Shown here in pieces: positions 1 to 9,268 of a stretch of DNA of 64,000 bases. The stretch lies in contig AP026970.1 of NCBI GenBank assembly GCA_027924025.1, positions 2,812,501-2,876,500 of the forward strand, written 5' to 3'. Source of the stretch: Comamonadaceae bacterium OS-4 (GTDB lineage Bacteria; Pseudomonadota; Gammaproteobacteria; Burkholderiales; Burkholderiaceae_C). Positions within the stretch are counted from its first letter, which is position 1. Every line of letters starts with the position of its first letter. The translations under genes and the position numbers were made by a program. The notes under the pieces were generated by a model that worked only from the letters and a program-made list of their open reading frames with translations, was not told the origin of the DNA and did not search any database.

Positions 1-1058
1 GCTACATCTCGTACCTGCCCCTGGCCCATGTGGCGGAGCGCATGTTGATTGAGCAGGCCTCGTTGCGCTATGGCGGACGCATTTTTTTTGCCGAGTCGCT
101 GGATACGTTTTTGCAAGATCTCCAGCGCGCGCGGCCAACGGTGTTTTTCTCGGTCCCGCGGCTGTGGGTGAAGTTTCAACAAGGGGTGCACAGCAAGGTG
201 CCGGCCCCCAAGCTCCGGTTTTTGCTCAGTCTGCCCGTCGTGGGCCATTTAGTACGCCGCAAGATTTTGAAAGGCCTGGGTTTGGACCAATGCCGTATCG
301 CCGCGGGCGGAGCCGCGCCCATGCCTGCTGATGTGCTGCAGTGGTACCGCCGCTTGGGGCTGGACCTGGTCGAGGTCTATGGCATGACCGAGAACAGCGG
401 GGTCTCGCACTCCACCCTGCCCGGCTCGCGCCAGACCGGCTCGGTCGGCTTGGCCTACGACGACGTCGAAACGCGCATGGACCCGGCCACCGGTGAGATC
501 CAAATGCGTTGCCCGGCCTTGATGAAAGCCTATTACCGCGAACCCGAGCTCACGGCCGCTGCACTCACCCCGGACGGATGGCTGCGCACCGGCGACAAAG
601 GCGTCATGGACAGCCACGGGTTTTTGAGCATTACCGGTCGGGTCAAAGACCTGTTCAAGACCAGCAAAGGCAAATACATCGCACCGGCACCCATCGAAGA
701 CAAGCTCGTTGCCCACGATGCGGTCGAGGCCTGTGTGGTCACCGGCGCCCACTATGCCCAGCCGTTTGCACTGGTCATGCTGTCGCCGGATGCGGCCGCA
801 GAGAGCCGATCCGCCGGGGGTCGCCGAGCACTGGAGGCCGGTCTCCAGCAGCATTTGCAGCAGGTCAACAGCCAGCTGGAGCCGCATGAAAAGCTGGATT
901 TTCTGATCGCTGTGGCAGAGACATGGACCTCAGAAAACGGCTTGGTCACCCCGACCCTGAAGGTCAAACGCGCCAGCATCGACGCGAAATACGCCCCATC
1001 CTATGACCGGTGGTTGCACCAACACCGGGAGGTCGTGTGGGCAGACCAGCCAAGCTGA
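1..1058 (+). CDS. Long-chain acyl-CoA synthetase (AMP-forming), 5' truncated by the window
   Basis: Activates long-chain fatty acids to acyl-CoA through an acyl-adenylate. The reading frame is open from base 3, and the first visible residues, YISYLPLAHVAER, are a conserved interior motif of this family, so the true start lies before the window. Also visible are the adenylate-forming motif YGMTENSG (about 378-401), GWLRTGDKG (about 577-603) with the ATP-ribose aspartate, and KGKYIAPAPIE (about 670-700) with the C-terminal hinge and catalytic lysine region. About 351 residues are visible of a family usually near 600. The cytochrome gene follows after 23 nt. Family assignment is secure; the exact chain-length preference cannot be read from sequence. 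Confidence 0.93.
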   Translation, partial: YISYLPLAHVAERMLIEQASLRYGGRIFFAESLDTFLQDLQRARPTVFFSVPRLWVKFQQGVHSKVPAPKLRFLLSLPVVGHLVRRKILKGLGLDQCRIAAGGAAPMPADVLQWYRRLGLDLVEVYGMTENSGVSHSTLPGSRQTGSVGLAYDDVETRMDPATGEIQMRCPALMKAYYREPELTAAALTPDGWLRTGDKGVMDSHGFLSITGRVKDLFKTSKGKYIAPAPIEDKLVAHDAVEACVVTGAHYAQPFALVMLSPDAAAESRSAGGRRALEAGLQQHLQQVNSQLEPHEKLDFLIAVAETWTSENGLVTPTLKVKRASIDAKYAPSYDRWLHQHREVVWADQPS

Positions 1059-1081
1059 AGCTGCTACGGTAAGCTTGCTTC

Positions 1082-1813
1082 ATGCAAGCAAATCCCAGTC
1101 CCCGCAAGCGCAAGCTGTTCATGGCGCTACTCTGTGGGTGGCTCGCACTGGGGGCACTGCCCACCACGAGCCTGGCCTTTGAGAACACCATGGCAGAGCG
1201 CACCCGCGCCTGCACAGCCTGTCACGGCGACCAAGGCCGGGCAGGGCCGGATGGCTACTACCCGCGCCTGGCCGGCAAGCCCGCCGGCTATCTGTACAAC
1301 CAGCTGGAGAATTTTCAGCAAGGTCGGCGCCAATACGGGTTAATGCAAGGTCTGATCGACCCTTTGAGTAGCGACTATTTGCGCGCCATGGCGGTGTATT
1401 TCTCGGAGTTGCATATTCCTTACCCCGCACCGGCACCCGCCACCGCCCCGCCTGCCGTACTGGCAAGCGGCAGAATCTTGGTGCTGGAGGGCGACGTCAA
1501 GCGCGGCCTTCCGGCCTGCGTCAGCTGCCACGGCCAAGCCTTGACGGGGGTACAACCGTTCACGCCCGGGTTGCTGGGCCTTCCGCGTGGCTATCTCAAT
1601 GCCCAATTGGGCGGATGGCAAACCGGCCAACGCAAAGCCCATAGCCCCGATTGCATGGCCACGATTGCCAAACGCCTGAGCGATGCCGATGTCAACGCCA
1701 TTTCGCAATGGTTGTCCTCCCAGCCGGTCCCCGCCAACAGCACGGCTGTTGCCATGCGACCTGCCCAGCCGCGTGGCACACCGGCACTGCCGGACTGCGG
1801 GAGCGCACCATGA
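1082..1813 (+). CDS. Diheme cytochrome c, c4-like, exported
   Basis: Predicted periplasmic electron carrier of 243 residues. An N-terminal signal peptide (basic RKRK, then a hydrophobic stretch ending near SLA) precedes two heme-binding motifs: CTACH at residues 44-48 and CVSCH at residues 146-150. The two similar halves, each with a downstream methionine that could be an axial ligand, are the layout of cytochrome c4/c553 family proteins. The stop codon overlaps the ATG of the triheme cytochrome (ATGA, 1810-1813), so the two are translationally coupled and probably pass electrons to one another. No terminal oxidase or dehydrogenase lies beside them, so the partner enzyme is unknown. Confidence 0.9.
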   Translation: MQANPSPRKRKLFMALLCGWLALGALPTTSLAFENTMAERTRACTACHGDQGRAGPDGYYPRLAGKPAGYLYNQLENFQQGRRQYGLMQGLIDPLSSDYLRAMAVYFSELHIPYPAPAPATAPPAVLASGRILVLEGDVKRGLPACVSCHGQALTGVQPFTPGLLGLPRGYLNAQLGGWQTGQRKAHSPDCMATIAKRLSDADVNAISQWLSSQPVPANSTAVAMRPAQPRGTPALPDCGSAP

Positions 1814-3135
1814 CAACAACACCCTCTGTAAACCGCACCGCTCCCCAACCGTGGCAATGGCTCGTGCTGGGGCTCGGGCTCTGTTTGCTGCTCTTTGTGC
1901 TGGTTGCTGAGGTCATTGCGCCCGCAGTCCGCAAAGGCAGCGCACCCTCGGTGCCAACTACCGCGGCCCCCGATACCGCTTTGGTGCAGCGCGGTGCCTA
2001 TCTCGCGCGCCTGGGCAACTGCGCGCAGTGCCACACCGCACGTGGCGGCGCCGACTATGCGGGTGGCAATGCCCTGCTCACCCCGTTTGGCAGGGTGTAC
2101 CCGGGCAACCTCACCCCGCACCCCACCACGGGCTTGGGCGCCTGGAGCGCGGCAGATTTCCGGCGCGCTATGCACCAAGGCATCCGGCCTGATGGGCGGG
2201 TGCTGAACCCCGCCTTTCCCTACACCAGCTACACCCGCATCACGCCAAGCGACAGTGACGCCTTGTTCGCGTTTTTGCGCAGCCTTCCGGCGGTGGACGC
2301 GCCACACAAAGCCCACGAGCTTTCCTGGCCTTTGGGAACACAAACCGCGCTGACAGCCTGGCGATGGCTGCACTTCTCCGAAGCGCCCGACAGCCCCAGC
2401 ACTCCAGAAGCCGACACTGCCCCCTCTGCCCGGCGCGGCGCGGCCTTGGTGCAAGGACTGGGTCACTGCGCCGAATGCCACACCCCCCGCAATCGCCTGG
2501 GGGGCCTGCGCTCATCACAAGCGTGGAGCGGCGCGCTGATGCCCGATGGCCTGTGGTACGCCCCGGCCCTGAACGACAACACCGAAGCCGGACTCGCCGG
2601 CTGGGGCACTGCAGACATTGCCACACTCCTTACGCACGGGCAGCGGCGTCAGGCCTATGTAGCCGGCCCGATGGCAGAGGTGGTGCGCAACAGCACCCAG
2701 TACCTGAATGCCGCAGATGCCGAGTCCATCGCGCTGTACCTGCAAACATTGGCGCCAGCAGCCCCTGCGGCTGTCAAATCGCCTGCAAGCGCGGACACTA
2801 CCTCCCCCTTAGGCGCCAAAATTTACGAAAACCAATGCGCACAGTGCCATGGCAAACATGGCGAAGGGGTTGCTGACGCCTACCCGGCACTCGCGGGCAA
2901 CCGCTCGGTGCTGATGAGCAACACCCACAACCTCACGCTGACAGTGCTGCGCGGTGGCTATGGCCCCTCTACCGCCGGCAAACCGCAGCCGCATGGCATG
3001 CCGCCCTACCAGCTCAGCCTGAGCGACGCAGAGGTGGCCGCGGTCTTGAGTTTCATCCGCAAAAGCTGGGGGAACGCAGCCGCGCCGGTGACTGAGTTTG
3101 ATATAAACAAGATCCGCAATTCACCCATCCGATAG
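1810..3135 (+). CDS. Membrane-anchored triheme cytochrome c (alcohol dehydrogenase cytochrome-subunit type)
   Basis: The frame is open further upstream, but the ATG at 1810 overlapping the previous stop is the sensible start and gives 441 residues. A single uncleaved-looking membrane helix (about residues 17-38) is followed by three c-type heme motifs: CAQCH at 71-75, CAECH at 220-224 and CAQCH at 343-347. Three heme domains in this order match the cytochrome subunits (AdhB/GdhB type) that take electrons from periplasmic quinoprotein or flavoprotein dehydrogenases to ubiquinone. No such dehydrogenase is adjacent, so the electron donor must be encoded elsewhere. The 5'-nucleotidase gene follows 7 nt later, suggesting one transcript. 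Confidence 0.9.
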   Translation: MTTTPSVNRTAPQPWQWLVLGLGLCLLLFVLVAEVIAPAVRKGSAPSVPTTAAPDTALVQRGAYLARLGNCAQCHTARGGADYAGGNALLTPFGRVYPGNLTPHPTTGLGAWSAADFRRAMHQGIRPDGRVLNPAFPYTSYTRITPSDSDALFAFLRSLPAVDAPHKAHELSWPLGTQTALTAWRWLHFSEAPDSPSTPEADTAPSARRGAALVQGLGHCAECHTPRNRLGGLRSSQAWSGALMPDGLWYAPALNDNTEAGLAGWGTADIATLLTHGQRRQAYVAGPMAEVVRNSTQYLNAADAESIALYLQTLAPAAPAAVKSPASADTTSPLGAKIYENQCAQCHGKHGEGVADAYPALAGNRSVLMSNTHNLTLTVLRGGYGPSTAGKPQPHGMPPYQLSLSDAEVAAVLSFIRKSWGNAAAPVTEFDINKIRNSPIR

Positions 3136-3142
3136 GCCTCCC

Positions 3143-4780
3143 ATGCAGCTTAGTTTCCGACTGATTTCCTTGTGCAGTGCGCTGGCTCTGGCGGGCTGCG
3201 CAGGGCTGCCATCGGGCGGGCCCAAAGCGGATGTGGAATACGCCATCACCATCCTTCACACCAACGACCACCATGGCCGTTTCTGGAAGAACCGCGATGG
3301 CGAATACGGCATGGCGGCCCGCAAAACTGTGGTAGACCAAATTCGCCAAGAGGTCGCTTCCGCCGGCGGTTACAGCTTGCTGCTGGATGGCGGCGATGTG
3401 AACACCGGCGTGCCCGAGTCTGACCTGCAAGATGCCGTGCCAGACTTCCGGGGCATGAACCTGCTGGGCTATGACGCGATGGCCGTGGGCAACCACGAAT
3501 TCGACAAGCCACCCGTGGTCCTGCAAATGCAGCGCGCACTGGCCACCTTCCCGATGCTGTCGGCCAACATTTACCGCGATGGCCAGCGCCTATTTGAGCC
3601 CTACAAGATTTTCAACTTGGGTGGCGTGCGGGTTGCGGTCATGGGGCTGACCACCGAAGACACCCAAAAGATGGTGCACCCCGACAACATCCGCAACGTC
3701 GAGTTTCGCAGCGCCCAGGCAGAAGCTGCCAAGGTGGTGCCCGAGCTCCGCCGCAAAGCGGACATCGTGATCGCAGCCACCCACATGGGGCACTACGAAA
3801 ACGGCATGCACGGCACCCAAGCACCGGGTGATGTGGAGCTGGCCCGTGCCGTCAAGGGCCTGGACATGGTGGTGGGTGGCCACACCCAAAACCCCGCATG
3901 CATGAAGGCCGAGAACGTGCTCGACCGCGCCTATGTGCCCGGCAGTGCCTGCAAGCCCGACCAGCAGAACGGCACTTGGATCATGCAAGCCCACGAATGG
4001 GGCAAATACGTAGGGCGCGCCGACTTCACTTTCAAAAACGGCGAGTTCAAGCTGGTGAAGTACACGCTGGTACCCATCAACCTGAAGAGGCCGGTCAAAG
4101 GGGCTGACGGTAAAACCACACTGGTGAACTACGGCCCGGAGATTGCCGAATCTCCCGAAATGCTGCAATTGCTCAAACCCTTCCAAGAGTTCGGCCAGCA
4201 GAAACTGATGGTCGAAGTCGGCAGCAGCGATGCCCGGCTGGAAGGTGACCGCACCGTAGTCCGCGCCCAACCCGCAGCGCTGGGCGTGATGATCGGCCGC
4301 TCCATGATGGAAAAAACCAAGGCCGACTTTGCCGTGGTGAATGCGGGCGGCGTGCGGGACTCACTGCCTGCCGGAAAAATCACCTACAAGGATGTGCTGA
4401 CGGTGCACCCCTTTGGCAACACCATCGCTGTTTTGGACTTCAGCGGCAAAGAGGCGCTGGACTACCTGGCTGCCGTGGCCAAAATGACCGTAGGCTCGGG
4501 CGCATTCCCGCAATTCGCAGGCATTCGCCTGGCGATGGAAAAAGGCGTGGTGGTCCAAGCCAGCGTGGGCGGCAAACCGATCGACCTGGCCGCTACCTAC
4601 AGGATCGCCATCAACAACTTTGTGGCCTCGGGCGGCGATGGCTACCCCAAAGTCACCGCACATCCCAGCTACAGAGACACTGGCTTCGTGGATGCGGACG
4701 TCTTGCGGGCCTACATTTCGGCCAACAGCCCCTTGAAGGCGGCTGACTACGCACCGGGCGATCAGGTCGTTCGCCGCTGA
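3143..4780 (+). CDS. UshA-type lipoprotein 5'-nucleotidase / metallophosphoesterase
   Basis: Periplasmic nucleotide-hydrolysing enzyme of the 5'-nucleotidase/UshA family, 545 residues. The N-terminus is a lipoprotein signal (LALAGC, cysteine at residue 19). The calcineurin-like dimetal domain shows ILHTNDHHGRF (about 37-47) and GNHEFD (about 116-121), plus the later GGHTQNP metal-site motif. The second half is the 5'-nucleotidase C-terminal domain, with NAGGVRDSLPAG and a late GGDGYPK segment. It could release nucleosides and phosphate from nucleotides or act on sugar nucleotides; specificity is not readable. Its stop codon shares a base with the next start (TGATG), coupling it to the sensor kinase. 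Confidence 0.9.
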   Translation: MQLSFRLISLCSALALAGCAGLPSGGPKADVEYAITILHTNDHHGRFWKNRDGEYGMAARKTVVDQIRQEVASAGGYSLLLDGGDVNTGVPESDLQDAVPDFRGMNLLGYDAMAVGNHEFDKPPVVLQMQRALATFPMLSANIYRDGQRLFEPYKIFNLGGVRVAVMGLTTEDTQKMVHPDNIRNVEFRSAQAEAAKVVPELRRKADIVIAATHMGHYENGMHGTQAPGDVELARAVKGLDMVVGGHTQNPACMKAENVLDRAYVPGSACKPDQQNGTWIMQAHEWGKYVGRADFTFKNGEFKLVKYTLVPINLKRPVKGADGKTTLVNYGPEIAESPEMLQLLKPFQEFGQQKLMVEVGSSDARLEGDRTVVRAQPAALGVMIGRSMMEKTKADFAVVNAGGVRDSLPAGKITYKDVLTVHPFGNTIAVLDFSGKEALDYLAAVAKMTVGSGAFPQFAGIRLAMEKGVVVQASVGGKPIDLAATYRIAINNFVASGGDGYPKVTAHPSYRDTGFVDADVLRAYISANSPLKAADYAPGDQVVRR

Positions 4781-6981
4781 TGAGCGCTTTGTCCCGGAAA
4801 CCCCGGCTGCACTTCAATACCCGCCGGGTGGGTGGCCCACTCTCCGACGGCCCGAACGCCCAGCACGTCATCATTGATGGCTATGCGCCATCACAAATGA
4901 TCGAGGACCTGCGCAAGTACCAGGCGGAACTCGAAATCCAGAACAAGGCCCTGCGCTACTCGCAGCAAGAGGCCGAAGGCGCCTCGGAGCGTTTTGCCAC
5001 CCTGTTCTCCAGCGTGCCTTTGGCACTGATGGTGGTCGACGAGGGCGGCTTAGTACTCGCCAGCAACGCCATGGCACTGCGCCTGTTTCAGCCGCTGGAG
5101 AGCGACCCGCCGCTGAACTTTTTGCTGCCTTTTGTAGGGCCTGAACACACTGATGAGGTGGCCGTGGCGTTTTCGAGTGCGCGCCAGGAAGGCACGGCAG
5201 AGGTCAACGAAGTGCAGTTTTTTGCCGGTACTAAAGGCACATTCACCGGCGACCTGCACATTGCCCGCATTGAAAACCCCAGTGACGATCTGGCCCACTT
5301 CAGCTGCGCCATCATCGACCAAGGCCCCTTGCTCACCCAGCGCCACGCGCTGCTGGAGAGCGCGGCAGTTCTGCGCCAGCGCAATGAAGACCTGCTGCTC
5401 AGCGAAAACCGCATGGCGGCCATCATCAACTCGTCGCTCGATGCCATTTTGTGTATTGACGACAAGCAGCTGATAACGGTCTTCAACCCTGCTGCCACGG
5501 CGCTGTTTGAATGCCCTGTGGAGCAAGCCTTCGGCACCAGCCTGGGCCGCTTTTTGCCGGATGTCGAAAAGGCGCTAAGCAGTGGCAATGTATCGGCCCA
5601 AGCCATGCTGGGTGAATTCACCGCCACCACGCTGTCAGGCAAACAGATTTACGTGGAAATCAGCGTATCTCTCGAGCGCCGCTTGCGGACCCGCACCCCT
5701 TTCCGGGCGGACGATCCCAACGCGATTGCCTTGCGCGGACAGCCCGGCGGGCAAGGCTCCATCACCACTATTTTTGCCCGCGACCTGACCGCCAAAAAGC
5801 TGGCCGAGGCGCAGCGTATTGCGCTGGAAACCCAGTTGCGCGAGTCGCAAAAAATGCAGGCGATGGGCACCATGGCCGGCGGTATTGCCCATGATTTCAA
5901 CAACATCTTGAGCGCGATTCTGGGCAATGTGGACTTGGCCAAGCAAGACACCCCGACGGGGTCGCACGCGCTGGTCAGCCTGGAAGAAATCGACAAAGCC
6001 GGCCGCCGCGCACGCGATCTAGTGCGCCAGATCTTGACCTTCAGCCGCAACGAGCCCCCCAAACGGGTTCCGCTGCAACTCAAAGAGGTCATTCAAGAAA
6101 CCCAGCGCTTGGTGCGGGTAGCCATCCCACCGGGTGTGGACCTGCGGGTCTCGATCAGCGAAGGCTGCCCGCTGGTACTGGCCGATGCGACACAGGTCGA
6201 GCAGGCACTCCTGAATTTGTGCACTAACGCGATTTTGGCCGTAGGCCAGCACAAAGGCTCGGTGACGATTGAACTCGGGACCACCGAGCTATCGCTGCCG
6301 TTCAACGACCGTATTGGCGTACCGCCGGGGCGCTACGTGACCTTGCGGGTGCGCGATACCGGCAGTGGCATGGCGCAAGAGACGATCGAGCGTATTTTTG
6401 AGCCCTTTTTCACCACCCGCCAAGTCGGACAGGGCACGGGCCTCGGGCTGGCTGTGGTGCACGGCATCATGCAAACCCACCAGGGTGGCATTGATGTGCA
6501 AAGCGCGCCGGGGCAAGGCAGCGTGTTCACACTGTATTTCCCGGCCACAGGCGCCAAGCCACTCCCCACTGCGGAGCCCGAGCCGGTGCAGGTGGTCGAA
6601 GGCCGTGGCAAACACGTGATGTATGTGGACGACGACCAGGCCCTGGTGTTTCTGGTGAACCGGGTACTCACACGCAAAGGCTTCAAAGTGACTGTTTTCA
6701 GCGACCCGCACGAGGCCGAAGCCGCTTTGCGCAGCCAGCCTGAAAGCTTCGACCTTCTGGTGACCGACTACAACATGCCCGGCTATAGCGGGCTCGACCT
6801 GCTGCGGGATGCCAAGGCCATCCGTGCTGACCTGCCGGTGGCACTGGCCTCCGGCTATGTGACACCTGAAATCGAGCAACAGGCCCTCGAACAGGGCGCC
6901 AGCGCCCTGATTTACAAACCGAACGATGTGAATGAGCTCTGCGAGACCGTGCAGCGCCTGATCAGCCACCACGATGCATAG
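4780..6981 (+). CDS. Soluble hybrid histidine kinase with PAS domains and C-terminal receiver
   Basis: A 733-residue signalling protein with no obvious transmembrane segment, so probably cytoplasmic. A coiled segment (about 30-65) leads into two PAS-like domains (about 70-185 and 210-345). Next come HisKA with the phospho-acceptor His371 in GGIAHDFNNI, an HATPase_c domain (about 455-590) with a GTGLGLAVVHG box, and a receiver domain (about 610-730) with Asp663 in VTDYNMPG. The HDFNN pattern belongs to the family-4 kinases common in this group. No separate response regulator or output gene is adjacent, so the phosphorelay partner is unknown. It is coupled by overlap to the nucleotidase upstream and the pseudouridine synthase downstream. 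Confidence 0.92.
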   Translation: MSALSRKPRLHFNTRRVGGPLSDGPNAQHVIIDGYAPSQMIEDLRKYQAELEIQNKALRYSQQEAEGASERFATLFSSVPLALMVVDEGGLVLASNAMALRLFQPLESDPPLNFLLPFVGPEHTDEVAVAFSSARQEGTAEVNEVQFFAGTKGTFTGDLHIARIENPSDDLAHFSCAIIDQGPLLTQRHALLESAAVLRQRNEDLLLSENRMAAIINSSLDAILCIDDKQLITVFNPAATALFECPVEQAFGTSLGRFLPDVEKALSSGNVSAQAMLGEFTATTLSGKQIYVEISVSLERRLRTRTPFRADDPNAIALRGQPGGQGSITTIFARDLTAKKLAEAQRIALETQLRESQKMQAMGTMAGGIAHDFNNILSAILGNVDLAKQDTPTGSHALVSLEEIDKAGRRARDLVRQILTFSRNEPPKRVPLQLKEVIQETQRLVRVAIPPGVDLRVSISEGCPLVLADATQVEQALLNLCTNAILAVGQHKGSVTIELGTTELSLPFNDRIGVPPGRYVTLRVRDTGSGMAQETIERIFEPFFTTRQVGQGTGLGLAVVHGIMQTHQGGIDVQSAPGQGSVFTLYFPATGAKPLPTAEPEPVQVVEGRGKHVMYVDDDQALVFLVNRVLTRKGFKVTVFSDPHEAEAALRSQPESFDLLVTDYNMPGYSGLDLLRDAKAIRADLPVALASGYVTPEIEQQALEQGASALIYKPNDVNELCETVQRLISHHDA

Positions 6982-7648
6982 CCCGGAAGATATCTACAAC
7001 CCGCCCCCCGCCGGCCCGCTGCCGGTCATTTACGTAGACGATGCCATGGTGGTGCTCAACAAGCCTGCCGGCTTGTTGACCGTGCCCGGCCGGGGCGAGG
7101 CCAAGCAAGATTGCCTGAGCAAGCGCACCCAGGATGTGTACCCCGAGGCCCTGGTCGTGCACCGGCTGGACCGCGACACCTCAGGTTTGGTAGTGATGGC
7201 GCGTGGCATCGTGGCGCAGCGCGCGATCAACCTTGCCTTCGAAAAGCGCCAGGTCGACAAATGCTACGAGGCCGTGGTGGCAGGCCTGCTGCCCCTAAGC
7301 GAGGCCTGGCAAGAGATCGACCTGCCATTGCTGGTGGACTGGCCCAACCGGCCCAAGCGCACGGTCAACTACGCGGAAGGCCAGCAAGCCCTGACCCGCT
7401 GGCGCTGCATCGCGGCCGACACGGTGCGCAACTGCTCGCGGGTGGAGCTCGAGCCGGTGACCGGCCGCACCCACCAACTGCGGGTCCACATGCAGGCATT
7501 GGGACACCCGATGCTCGGCGACACGCTGTATGCCACCCCCGAGGCATTGGCCCTGTCCGACAGGCTTCAGCTGCACGCCCGCACCTTGCTGATTCCGCAC
7601 CCGGTGAGCGGCGTGCAGATGGAATTCCACGCGCCGGTGCCCTTTTAA
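6974..7648 (+). CDS. RluA-family RNA pseudouridine synthase
   Basis: Isomerises a uridine in rRNA and/or tRNA to pseudouridine. The 224-residue protein carries the family catalytic motif HRLDRDTSG, with the catalytic Asp66, and the later GRTHQLRVHMQALGHPMLGD block. There is no N-terminal S4 domain, as in RluA itself (dual specificity for 23S rRNA and tRNA), which makes RluA the closest guess. The ATG lies 8 nt inside the sensor kinase gene, so translation is coupled, although no functional link between the two is known. A short gap then leads to the PHP gene. Confidence 0.9.
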   Translation: MHSPEDIYNPPPAGPLPVIYVDDAMVVLNKPAGLLTVPGRGEAKQDCLSKRTQDVYPEALVVHRLDRDTSGLVVMARGIVAQRAINLAFEKRQVDKCYEAVVAGLLPLSEAWQEIDLPLLVDWPNRPKRTVNYAEGQQALTRWRCIAADTVRNCSRVELEPVTGRTHQLRVHMQALGHPMLGDTLYATPEALALSDRLQLHARTLLIPHPVSGVQMEFHAPVPF

Positions 7649-7694
7649 GCCCTCCCGGCGGCGAGTGCCCGGGGTGAGCGCCTAAAATGGCCCG

Positions 7695-8549
7695 GTGACC
7701 CAACTACTTAATGCCGACCTCCATTGCCACTCTGTGGTGTCCGATGGCACTCTTACCCCCGAAGCGCTGGCCGAACGCGCCAAAGGCAACGGCGTGGAAC
7801 TCTGGGCCCTCACGGACCATGACGAAATAGGCGGCTTGCAGCGCGCACGCGACGCTGCCAAATCTCAAGGCATGGGCTACCTGACGGGCGCTGAAATCTC
7901 GGTCACCTTTTTGCACCAGACGGTGCATATCGTGGGCCTGGGCTTTGATGCCGATAACACCGACCTGCGCGAAGGCCTGCGCCGCACCCGTGGCGGGCGG
8001 CAAGAGCGCGCCATGGAAATGGCCGATGGCTTGGCCAAAGTCGGCATCAAAGACGCCTACGAGGGCGCCTTGAAATTCGTGGGCAACCCCGAGTTGATCT
8101 CCCGCACCCACTTTGCACGCTTTCTGGTCGAAAGCGGCGTGTGCAAAGAAACCAACGAGGTGTTCCGCAAATACCTCACCGAAGGCAAACCTGGCTATGT
8201 GCCGCACCGCTGGGCGCTGCTGAAAGACGCGATTCACTGGATCACCGGCGCGGGTGGCATGGCCATCATCGCCCACCCGGCGCGCTACAAATTCACCCCT
8301 AACGAAGAATTTGCTCTGTTCACCGAGTTCAAAGGCCATGGCGGGCAAGGTGTCGAAGTCGTTACAGGCAGCCACTCGGTGGCCGAGTTTGGCATTTACG
8401 CAAACACGGCCAAAGAATTCGGCCTGGCCGCGTCGCGCGGCAGCGACTTCCACAGCCCGGATGAAAGCCACACCGAACTGGGCACCCTGCCCCCGCTGCC
8501 CGCCGGCCTGACGCCGGTGTGGGAGCTGTTAAGCGCCCGCATCCAGTAA
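7695..8549 (+). CDS. PHP-domain phosphoesterase, YciV/RNase AM family
   Basis: A 284-residue polymerase-and-histidinol-phosphatase fold metalloenzyme starting at a GTG codon. Metal ligands are visible as ADLHCHSVVSDG (Asp8, His10, His12) and LTDHDE near residue 40, with further histidines in IIAHPARYK and GSDFHSPDE. In Escherichia coli the homologue YciV (RNase AM) is a 5'-3' exoribonuclease that matures rRNA 5' ends, and some relatives act on 3',5'-bisphosphonucleotides. Position next to a yciO-type gene and close to trpS is a conserved arrangement in proteobacteria. The start is chosen because the frame opens just upstream and the DLHCHS motif must lie at the N-terminus. Confidence 0.88.
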   Translation: MTQLLNADLHCHSVVSDGTLTPEALAERAKGNGVELWALTDHDEIGGLQRARDAAKSQGMGYLTGAEISVTFLHQTVHIVGLGFDADNTDLREGLRRTRGGRQERAMEMADGLAKVGIKDAYEGALKFVGNPELISRTHFARFLVESGVCKETNEVFRKYLTEGKPGYVPHRWALLKDAIHWITGAGGMAIIAHPARYKFTPNEEFALFTEFKGHGGQGVEVVTGSHSVAEFGIYANTAKEFGLAASRGSDFHSPDESHTELGTLPPLPAGLTPVWELLSARIQ

Positions 8550-8598
8550 CTTTTTAACGACCCACCACCGAGGACCGGCGCCCCGGCGCCGCCATGCC

Positions 8599-9222
8599 AT
8601 GGCGCAGTATTTCGAGCTTCACCCCGACAACCCGCAGCCCCGCCTGCTCAAACAAGCGATCGCGCTGCTGGAAAAAGGCGGCATTCTGGCTGTCCCCACC
8701 GACTCCAGCTACGCGCTGGTCTGCCACCTCGATGACAAAGTGGCTGCCGACAAGTTGCGCAGCATCCGTGGCGTGGACGACAAACACCACCTGACCCTGC
8801 TGTGCCGCGACCTGAGCGAACTGGCCAACTACGCGCGCGTCGATAACAAGCAATACCGCCTGCTCAAGGCCGCCACGCCCGGGGCCTATACCTTCATTCT
8901 GGAAGCCAGCAAGGAAGTGCCGCGCCGGGTGAGCCACCCTTCGCGCAAGACTATCGGCCTGCGGGTGCCTGAGCATCATGTGCTCCAGGAGCTTCTAGCG
9001 CTCTATGGGTCTGCGCTTCTAGCTACTACTTTGATAGCAAAAGGTGAGACTGAACCACTCAACGACGCCCACGACATCCGCGAGCGCTACGAGCACCAGA
9101 TTGCCGGCGTACTCGACTCCGGCGCCTGCGCCCAAGAGCCGACCACGGTGGTGGACCTCACCGGCGATGAACCCGAGCTGCTCCGCCAAGGCGGTGGAGA
9201 CCCTGCCCTGCTCGGGCTCTAA
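8599..9222 (+). CDS. YciO/Sua5-YrdC family protein (threonylcarbamoyl-AMP synthase-like)
   Basis: A 207-residue member of the YrdC/Sua5/YciO superfamily, related to the enzymes that make threonylcarbamoyl-AMP for tRNA t6A modification. The N-terminus has LLEKGGILAVPTDSSYAL, the conserved nucleotide/bicarbonate pocket, followed by a KHHLTLLCRDLSELANYA block and HPSRKTIGLRVPEH. YciO itself is only weakly active in this reaction, so the precise function is uncertain. Bases 9012-9038 inside the gene are a copy of the interspersed repeat and encode the segment around ALLATTLIAK, so the C-terminal third differs from family norm. Confidence 0.87.
   Translation: MAQYFELHPDNPQPRLLKQAIALLEKGGILAVPTDSSYALVCHLDDKVAADKLRSIRGVDDKHHLTLLCRDLSELANYARVDNKQYRLLKAATPGAYTFILEASKEVPRRVSHPSRKTIGLRVPEHHVLQELLALYGSALLATTLIAKGETEPLNDAHDIRERYEHQIAGVLDSGACAQEPTTVVDLTGDEPELLRQGGGDPALLGL
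9012..9038 (-). repeat. 27-nt interspersed comamonad repeat, copy inside the yciO-type gene
   Basis: Read on the minus strand, this copy begins GCTATCAAAG, continues TAGTAGCTAG and ends AAGCGCA. It fits the pattern GCTAT(C/A)AAA-spacer-TAGCT-N3-GCGC shared by six other places in the window. A further imperfect arm (GCGCTAGAAGC on the minus strand) lies at about 8990-9006, matching the longer form of the element. Confidence 0.65.
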
Positions 9223-9268
9223 GCCCGGCGGCGTATCCTTTTTTATTCCCAACCGAGACCTTGCGCCT

